The translations under genes and the position numbers were made by a program. This document shows, in pieces, positions 1-4,231 of a stretch of DNA of 7,043 bases. The stretch lies in assembly GCA_007134405.1 (NCBI GenBank), contig SLKW01000494.1, positions 1 through 7,043 on the forward strand, in the 5' to 3' direction. Numbering within the stretch: position 1 is the first letter of the stretch; the number at the start of each line of letters is the position of its first letter. This DNA is from Paracoccaceae bacterium (lineage in GTDB: Bacteria; Pseudomonadota; Alphaproteobacteria; Rhodobacterales; Rhodobacteraceae). The notes below the pieces were generated by a model. That model worked only from the letters and a program-made list of their open reading frames with translations, was not told the DNA's origin and searched no databases.

Positions 1-97
1 CCCTTCCCCTTTTCCGTTACTTCTTTTCCCGGCCCCCGGTTCAATCCGGCGCCGAATCGCGCTAAGACAGCGCCGACCCATCCGACGGAGCCCGGCG

Positions 98-1933
98 ATG
101 CAGCCGCACCCCCTGCCGCAGCCCGCCCCCCCGCCGGCACCCCCCGAAGACCTGGAGGCGCAGTCCCGGCCCGCCGACCGCGTGCTGGTCGGGTGGCTCT
201 GGCGCGGGCATGTCCGCCAGCGGCTGGTCTTCCTGATTGCCGGCGTGCTGCTTATGGCGCTCGAGGGCAGCATGCTGGGGGCGTTCTCGCTTCTGATCGA
301 GCCCCTTTTCGACCAGATCCTGGTCGGCGGGCGGGGCGACATGATCGGCTGGGTGGCGGCCGCCATCGCCGGGGCCTTCGTCATCCGCGCCGTCGCCTCG
401 CTGATCCACAAAACGATGTTCGCCTGGCTTTCGGAAAAGGTCATGGCCGAGATGCAGCATGCGCTTCTGGCGCATCTGATGCGGCTCGATCACGGCTTCT
501 TCCACCGCCACCCGCCGGGCGCGCTGATCGAGCGGGTGCGCGGCGACAGCAAGGCGCTGGGGGGGCTTTTCACCGCCGTGCTGCCGAAAGTGGCGCGCGA
601 CGGGGTCTCGGTGGTCGCGCTTCTGGGTGCGGCGCTCTGGATCGACTGGCGCTGGACGCTGATCGCGCTGATCGGCATTCCGCTTCTGATCCTGCCGATC
701 CTCGTCCTGCAGCGCATCGTGCGGCGGATCGGCGTCGATGCGCGGATCTACTCGGCCGAGGCCTCGACCCGGCTCGACGAGATTTTCCACGGCATCTTCA
801 CGATCCAGCGCAGCGGGCTCGAGGCGCATGAGGGCGCGCGCTTCCAGCGGGTGCTCGGGCGGTTCCGCAAGGCGCAGGTGCGCACCATCGCGGGGTCGGC
901 CAGCATGGGGTCGCTGGCCGATCTGGTCGCCGCGCTGGGTTTTGCGCTGGTCCTGGTCTATGGCGGCGCGCAGATCCTGGCGGGCGAGCGGACGGTGGGG
1001 CAGTTCATGGCCTTCTTCACCGCCTTCGCGCTGCTGATCGAACCCCTGCGCAGCCTCAGCGCGCTCAATGGCGCCTGGCAGACGGCGCTGGCGAGCCTGG
1101 AGCGGGTCTATGCGCTGCTGCAGGTCGCGCCGCGGATCACCCAGCCCGCCGGGCCGCTGGCGCCGCTGCCCGATCGGCGCGAGACCGTCGTGCGGTTCGA
1201 GGGCGTGCATTTCGCCTATGAGAGCGAGCCCGTGCTGCGTGGGTTCGACCTGGTGGCCGAGGCGGGGCGGACGACGGCGCTGGTCGGGCCGTCGGGCGCG
1301 GGGAAGACGACGGTGTTCACGCTCTTGACGCGGCTTGCGGATCCGCAGGCGGGGCGGATCACGATCGGCGGTCGGGATATCCGGGCGATGGACCTGCAGG
1401 GGTTGCGGGGCTTGTTTGCGGTGGTGGCGCAGGACAGTGCGCTGTTCGACGAGACGTTGCGCGACAATATCCTGATGGGCGCGCAGGGCGTGAGCGCGGC
1501 GCGGTTGCGCGAGGTGCTCGATGCGGCGCATGTCTCCGATTTCGCCTCGGCGCTGCCGGAGGGGCTGGAGACGCGGGTCGGGCCGCGCGGCTCGGCGCTC
1601 TCGGGCGGGCAGCGGCAGCGGGTGGCGATTTCGCGGGCGCTTCTGCGCGACGCGCCGATCCTACTTCTGGACGAGGCGACCTCGGCATTGGACGCGCGGT
1701 CGGAATCCCTTGTACAACAAGCGCTTGACCGGCTTTCCGAGGGACGCACGACGCTGGTGATCGCGCATCGTCTGGCGACGGTGCGGCGGGCCGACAAGAT
1801 CGTCGTGATGGAGCGCGGGCAGGCCGTGGAGGAGGGCGATCACGCCACGCTGATCGCCCGCGGAGGGGCTTATGCGCGGCTCCATGCGCTGCAATTCGCC
1901 GAGCCCGGCGCGGTCGAGGCGCGGCCCGAGTGA
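98..1933 (+). CDS. MsbA-type ABC exporter (fused TMD-NBD half-transporter)
   Basis: This 611-residue protein is an ABC exporter subunit in which one membrane domain is fused to one ATPase domain; such proteins work as homodimers or heterodimers in the inner membrane and pump lipids, lipid-linked glycans, peptides or drugs outward. About 40 cytosolic residues (Pro-rich at the start) precede six likely membrane helices (roughly residues 44-330, with helices near 180-215 and 270-315). The ATPase domain is complete: A-loop Tyr374, Walker A GPSGAGKT at 397-404, Q-loop Gln445, signature LSGGQ at 501-505, Walker B ending at Asp525 with catalytic Glu526, D-loop SALD, and H-loop His557. Length is slightly above E. 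coli MsbA (582). The ATG at 98 is preceded by GGAG at 87-90 with a 7-base gap. The sequence does not reveal the substrate; a lipid A or phospholipid flippase is the default family reading. No partner transporter gene is visible, so a homodimer is likely. Confidence 0.93.
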   Translation: MQPHPLPQPAPPPAPPEDLEAQSRPADRVLVGWLWRGHVRQRLVFLIAGVLLMALEGSMLGAFSLLIEPLFDQILVGGRGDMIGWVAAAIAGAFVIRAVASLIHKTMFAWLSEKVMAEMQHALLAHLMRLDHGFFHRHPPGALIERVRGDSKALGGLFTAVLPKVARDGVSVVALLGAALWIDWRWTLIALIGIPLLILPILVLQRIVRRIGVDARIYSAEASTRLDEIFHGIFTIQRSGLEAHEGARFQRVLGRFRKAQVRTIAGSASMGSLADLVAALGFALVLVYGGAQILAGERTVGQFMAFFTAFALLIEPLRSLSALNGAWQTALASLERVYALLQVAPRITQPAGPLAPLPDRRETVVRFEGVHFAYESEPVLRGFDLVAEAGRTTALVGPSGAGKTTVFTLLTRLADPQAGRITIGGRDIRAMDLQGLRGLFAVVAQDSALFDETLRDNILMGAQGVSAARLREVLDAAHVSDFASALPEGLETRVGPRGSALSGGQRQRVAISRALLRDAPILLLDEATSALDARSESLVQQALDRLSEGRTTLVIAHRLATVRRADKIVVMERGQAVEEGDHATLIARGGAYARLHALQFAEPGAVEARPE

Positions 1934-1954
1934 CGCCCGGATGCGGGGTGGGGC

Positions 1955-1969
1955 GCCCATCAGATGGGC
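1955..1969. repeat. 15-base palindrome after the ABC exporter gene
   Basis: GCCCATC-A-GATGGGC is a perfect inverted repeat starting 21 bases after the exporter stop codon. As RNA it could fold with a 6-base-pair stem and CAG loop, extended by a further GGC/GCC pairing (1952-1954 with 1971-1973) around one bulged base. No T-run follows, so an intrinsic terminator is possible but weakly supported; a protein binding site is the alternative. Confidence 0.4.
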
Positions 1970-1991
1970 TGCCAGGAGGCGTGGGGCAGAG

Positions 1992-2035
1992 GGGTGGCAA
2001 GCGGGTGGCACTTGGGTGGCAAGTGGGTGGCAGTG
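1992..2035 (+). repeat. Four 11-base tandem repeats with core GGGTGGCA
   Basis: The octamer GGGTGGCA occurs exactly at 1992, 2003, 2014 and 2025, a strict 11-base period, with the last three bases of each unit varying (AGC, CTT, AGT, GTG). The period is close to one DNA helical turn, so the cores lie on the same face of the helix. A 6-base inverted repeat, CACTTG (2009-2014) and CAAGTG (2020-2025), is embedded in the array. It lies in the non-coding gap between the ABC exporter and the SatD-family gene. Cooperative protein binding is one possibility; simple replication slippage in G-rich DNA is the other. Confidence 0.75.
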
Positions 2036-2100
2036 GAGGCCGCTGGTGTAAGCCTTGCGAAAGGAAATGCGCCGCGGGGTGGGGGCACCGCCCGGCCAAG

Positions 2101-2148
2101 TGTAACCTTTAAAGGGTCAAAATGCGTATTGACCCAAAATCGGTTACA
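2101..2148. promoter_or_regulatory. Concentric double inverted repeat upstream of the SatD-family gene
   Basis: Two 7-base inverted repeats share one centre (between 2124 and 2125). The outer arms are TGTAACC (2101-2107) and GGTTACA (2142-2148); the inner arms are GGGTCAA (2114-2120) and TTGACCC (2129-2135). Each side reads TGTAACC-N6-GGGTCAA or its reverse complement, so the element looks like paired half-sites for a dimeric or tetrameric regulator. It is AT-rich relative to its surroundings and ends 4 bases before the Shine-Dalgarno sequence at 2153, a position suited to an operator overlapping the promoter. TTGACC inside the right arm resembles a -35 hexamer, but no good -10 follows at 16-18 bases. 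If transcribed, the inner arms could form a 7-base-pair stem with an 8-base loop. The binding protein is not identified. Confidence 0.6.
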
Positions 2149-2152
2149 TATC

Positions 2153-2156
2153 AGGA
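2153..2156 (+). promoter_or_regulatory. Ribosome binding site that sets the SatD-family start
   Basis: AGGA lies 8 bases before the ATG at 2165. The other in-frame ATG at 2156 overlaps this motif and has no Shine-Dalgarno sequence of its own, so 2165 is the preferred start. Confidence 0.6.
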
Positions 2157-2164
2157 TGGACCCC

Positions 2165-2830
2165 ATGCAGGGTGAACCGGCGCAGCGATTTTCTGTGGTG
2201 ATGGGCGATCTGGTGCGCAGCGGGCGCGCGCCGGTGCCCGAGGCGCTGCACGCCCGGTTCAACGCCGCGGTCGAGGCCTGCAACGCGGCGCATTCCGACG
2301 CCCTGGCCTCGGCGCTGACGATCACGCTGGGCGACGAGTTCCAGGGGCTGGCGCGGAGCCTGGCGCAGGCGGTGCCGCTCGTGCGCGGCTTGCGGCTGGA
2401 GCTGATGGCGGCGGGCATCGACTGCCGCTTCGTGATCGGGCAGGCCGAGATCCGCACGCCGGTCAACCCCGACAAGGCCTGGAACATGATGGGACCGGGC
2501 CTGGCGCGGGCGCGGGAGAAGCTCAACGACAAGAAGGCGGGCGTCTTCTACCGCTTTTCGCTGGAGGACGCGCCCCTGACCGAAACCCTGCTCGACGCGC
2601 TGGGCGCCGGGCTGTCGGCGATCGAGCGGGGCTGGACCGAGCAGCAGCGCGCGGATATCGCGGCCTTGATGGCCGGCGTCACCGCGGCCGAACTGGCGCG
2701 GCGGCGCGAGGTTTCCGTGCACAGCATCTACAAGGTGCGCGGCGCCGGAAATCACGACGCCTATGTCGCGCAATGGCGGGCGGTGGAGGCCGCCCTGGTG
2801 GCGCTCGACGCGGGCCAGGGGCTCGGGTGA
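2165..2830 (+). CDS. SatD-family protein with C-terminal helix-turn-helix
   Basis: This 221-residue protein matches the SatD family, named after a streptococcal gene linked to acid adaptation; its biochemical activity is not established to my knowledge. Family-like motifs are an N-terminal strand ending in GD at residues 14-15 (VVMGDLVRSGR), the motif LTITLGDEFQGL at 51-62, and WNMMGPGLARARE at 106-118. The C-terminal part, about 158-192, reads as a sigma-region-4-like helix-turn-helix (ALMAGVTAAELARRREVSVH). There is no signal peptide or membrane segment, so it should be cytosolic. The open frame extends back to 1964, but the added part runs through repeats and the operator-like element and has no family character. 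ATG 2156 would add three residues. The start of the membrane protein gene lies 24 bases downstream, suggesting one operon. The two acidic motifs loosely recall metal-binding strands of nucleotidyl cyclases; this is only a hypothesis. Confidence 0.85.
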   Translation: MQGEPAQRFSVVMGDLVRSGRAPVPEALHARFNAAVEACNAAHSDALASALTITLGDEFQGLARSLAQAVPLVRGLRLELMAAGIDCRFVIGQAEIRTPVNPDKAWNMMGPGLARAREKLNDKKAGVFYRFSLEDAPLTETLLDALGAGLSAIERGWTEQQRADIAALMAGVTAAELARRREVSVHSIYKVRGAGNHDAYVAQWRAVEAALVALDAGQGLG

Positions 2831-2856
2831 GGGGGTTCGGATGAGGGGGCTGGGAT
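2829..2856 (+). repeat. 14-base tandem duplication carrying two ribosome binding site/start copies
   Basis: GAGGGGGTTCGGAT (2829-2842) is followed directly by GAGGGGGCTGGGAT (2843-2856), identical at 12 of 14 positions. Each unit contains a G-rich Shine-Dalgarno-like motif and begins an ATG at its end. The second ATG (2855) starts the membrane protein. The first ATG (2841) opens a five-codon frame (MRGLG) whose TGA at 2856-2858 overlaps the second ATG. The first unit starts inside the SatD-family stop codon. Confidence 0.7.
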
Positions 2857-3307
2857 GATCGAGATCGCGCATGGGCTGGCCTACACGATCGTGGCGCTCT
2901 ATCTGCTGACCGGCGGCGGCAACTGGGCCTGCCGCCAGTTGTTCGTGCTGACCGGGCTGAAGGTCGGCACGGAAGGCAAGGGCGGCAGCGACGGCGAGGG
3001 CGCGGGTCCGGCGCAGGCCGCGGGCTGGATCATCGGCTGGCTGGAGCGGCTTCTGCTTGCCATCGGCATCCTGTCGCGCAGCTGGGAGATCATCGCCGCC
3101 GTGATCGCGCTGAAGACCGTCGCCCGGTTCAAGGAGCTCGACCGCCGCGAATTCGCCGAATATTTCCTTGTCGGCTCGCTCTTCAGCGTCATCTGGGCCT
3201 TTGCCGTGACGGCGGGCTGGCTGGCCTATGACCACCACTTTGGCATCGACATCCGGGCGCAGCTGATGCGCGTGGTCGAGACGCCGCTGGGCGGCGGCGG
3301 GTCTTGA
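2855..3307 (+). CDS. Small membrane protein resembling the C-terminal half of DUF3307 proteins
   Basis: This 150-residue protein has about four hydrophobic segments: residues 4-22, 54-74, 76-92 and 102-125. A Gly-rich, charged loop at 37-53 separates the first from the rest. The stretch from GWLERLLL (61-68) through ALKTVARFKELDRREFAEY (85-103) to LVGSLFSVIWA (105-115) resembles, from memory, the C-terminal region of DUF3307 membrane proteins, which are often encoded beside SatD-family genes. The usual N-terminal part of DUF3307 is not recognisable, and length is about half to two thirds of typical. The ATG at 2855 has GAGGGGG at 2843-2849 with a 5-base gap, and it starts 24 bases after the SatD-family stop codon. 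Co-transcription and a shared function with the SatD-family protein are inferred from position. Function is unknown; an inner membrane location is expected. Confidence 0.7.
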   Translation: MIEIAHGLAYTIVALYLLTGGGNWACRQLFVLTGLKVGTEGKGGSDGEGAGPAQAAGWIIGWLERLLLAIGILSRSWEIIAAVIALKTVARFKELDRREFAEYFLVGSLFSVIWAFAVTAGWLAYDHHFGIDIRAQLMRVVETPLGGGGS

Positions 3308-3367
3308 GGCGGCGCCGCTGGCCGCCCCGTCGCGCGGGAGGTGCAGGGCCGGGACCGGTGCCGCGGG

Positions 3368-3396
3368 TTGAATAAAATCTCCGAAATCGTTAATAT
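3368..3396 (+). promoter_or_regulatory. Likely sigma-70-type promoter of the DUF302 gene
   Basis: TTGAAT at 3368-3373 and TAATAT at 3391-3396 are separated by 17 bases, each matching four of six consensus positions. They sit in a sharply AT-rich patch (3368-3410) within otherwise GC-rich DNA, and transcription would start about 25 bases before the DUF302 start codon. This suggests the gene is transcribed independently of the SatD-family unit. Confidence 0.5.
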
Positions 3397-3410
3397 ATGA
3401 TTATGTGCAT

Positions 3411-3419
3411 AAAGGAGGT
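3411..3419 (+). promoter_or_regulatory. Perfect Shine-Dalgarno sequence of the DUF302 gene
   Basis: AAAGGAGGT is a full complement of the 16S rRNA 3' end and lies 7 bases before ATG 3427. It rules out the longer in-frame start at 3397, which would precede the site, and implies strong translation. Confidence 0.85.
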
Positions 3420-3426
3420 TCAACCC

Positions 3427-3942
3427 ATGACGCATTCGAATACGCTTTCTTTGGCCGTGCTGCGCCGCCTGTCGGCGGTGATGGCCGCGGCGGTATTTCT
3501 GGCCGCGGCCAGCGTGATGCCGCAGCCCGCCGCCGCGGAGCAACCCGAAGCCGAAATGGTTCAGGTCGTTCCCAGCCCCAAGAGCTTTGCCGAGACCGTC
3601 AGCGCCTTTCGCGCCGAGGTCGCGGAGGCCGGCTGGAGCCTGCTCAATGAAACCAACATGGCCGGCGTGCTGTCGGAGCGCGGCTACACGCTGGATCCGG
3701 TGATCATCTTCGACGCATGTTCGGGCAAATACAGCGCCGAGATCCTCGGCCATGACGAGTCGCGGCCGATTTCGGCGTTCATGCCCTGCCGGGTGAGCAT
3801 CTACCAGACCTCGGAGGGCGACGTGTTCATCGCCCGTATGAACACCGCGGCTTTCGCCGACATGATGGACCCCAGGGTCGCCGAGGTGATGACCGCATCG
3901 GACGACGAGATCTCGGCCATCATCGACGCCACCATCCGCTGA
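3427..3942 (+). CDS. Exported DUF302-domain protein
   Basis: This 171-residue protein has a clear signal peptide: Arg-Arg at 13-14, a hydrophobic core at about 16-30, and a likely cleavage site after Ala37 (AAA before Glu38), which predicts a periplasmic mature protein of about 134 residues. The mature part matches the DUF302 domain: the SFAETVSAFRAEVAEAGW helix (53-70), a strand with FDAC (95-98), and FMPCRVSIYQ (118-126) followed by GDVFIARMNT (131-140). Cys98 and Cys121 could pair or bind a ligand after export; this is inference. The molecular function of DUF302 proteins is not established; a small compact beta/alpha fold is known for the family. Its own promoter and perfect ribosome binding site suggest a separately controlled, possibly abundant product. 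It ends facing the histidine kinase gene across a 289-base spacer. Confidence 0.85.
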   Translation: MTHSNTLSLAVLRRLSAVMAAAVFLAAASVMPQPAAAEQPEAEMVQVVPSPKSFAETVSAFRAEVAEAGWSLLNETNMAGVLSERGYTLDPVIIFDACSGKYSAEILGHDESRPISAFMPCRVSIYQTSEGDVFIARMNTAAFADMMDPRVAEVMTASDDEISAIIDATIR

Positions 3943-3995
3943 CGCACCGGCCCGACCAGTAGCCCGAGCGGCCCGAGCGCGCCCGCCGAGCGGTG

Positions 3996-4020
3996 GCCGC
4001 GCCTTTGCATCGGGCGCGGC
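3996..4020. repeat. GC-rich inverted repeat downstream of the DUF302 gene
   Basis: GCCGCGCC (3996-4003) pairs perfectly with GGCGCGGC (4013-4020) around a 9-base loop, about 54 bases after the DUF302 stop codon. No T-run follows on either strand. It may help end transcription or protect the mRNA 3' end, but at this GC content such pairings also arise by chance. Confidence 0.35.
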
Positions 4021-4045
4021 GCCGCGTGTCGTGCGCGACCCGAGG

Positions 4046-4079
4046 GCCCGTTCCCGGCCGGCCCGAGACGGGGACGGGC
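4046..4079. repeat. Ten-base-pair inverted repeat in the convergent spacer
   Basis: GCCCGTTCCC (4046-4055) can pair with GGGGACGGGC (4070-4079) with one G-T wobble and a 14-base loop. It lies mid-spacer between two convergent genes. No T-run follows on either strand. Confidence 0.35.
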
Positions 4080-4111
4080 GGCGGTCGGGCGGCAGCTCTC
4101 CCCTTTCTGTT

Positions 4112-4132
4112 CGCCGCGCCGCAGGCGCGGCG
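4112..4132. terminator. Strong hairpin, possible bidirectional terminator
   Basis: CGCCGCGCC (4112-4120) and GGCGCGGCG (4124-4132) form a perfect 9-base-pair stem with a GCA triloop, 99 bases beyond the histidine kinase stop codon and 169 bases beyond the DUF302 stop codon. It is the most compact hairpin between the two convergent genes. Neither strand has the T-run of a classical intrinsic terminator (reading the minus strand, AACAGAAAGGGG follows), so the terminator call is tentative. It could also be a dispersed intergenic palindrome. Confidence 0.35.
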
Positions 4133-4231
4133 CCCGGCCCAACGCGAGGAAGGTTCGTGCGGCACGCACAGCCTGACGAGGGGCGGGAGACCGTGGAGGG
4201 CGTCCTTGGCCGAGGCGGGGGCTGACGGCGG

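Noticed and set aside
1..37. Purine-rich minus-strand tract as the ribosome binding site of a divergent gene off the left edge
   Set aside because: The complement is rich in A and G and could serve as one, but no start codon is inside the window to confirm it.
62..1531. Long minus-strand open frame of 489 codons opposite the ABC exporter
   Set aside because: Arg, Pro, Gln and His-rich product with no domain features; it is the expected antisense shadow of a high-GC gene whose forward frame has every ABC motif.
1930..2112. 60-codon frame starting at GTG 1930, overlapping the exporter stop codon
   Set aside because: Gly-rich composition is what G-rich repeat DNA gives in any frame; no ribosome binding site or recognisable protein character.
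2129..2157. TTGACC as the -35 box of the SatD-family promoter
   Set aside because: No acceptable -10 hexamer at 16-18 bases; the position would overlap the ribosome binding site and start. The hexamer is better explained as an arm of the inverted repeat.
1964..2164. In-frame N-terminal extension of the SatD-family gene back to ATG 1964
   Set aside because: The added residues are encoded by the GGGTGGCA repeats and the operator-like palindrome, show no family similarity, and ATG 2165 has its own ribosome binding site.
2144..3238. 364-codon minus-strand frame across the SatD-family and membrane protein genes
   Set aside because: Biased composition without motifs, and it would run antisense through two genes with good starts.
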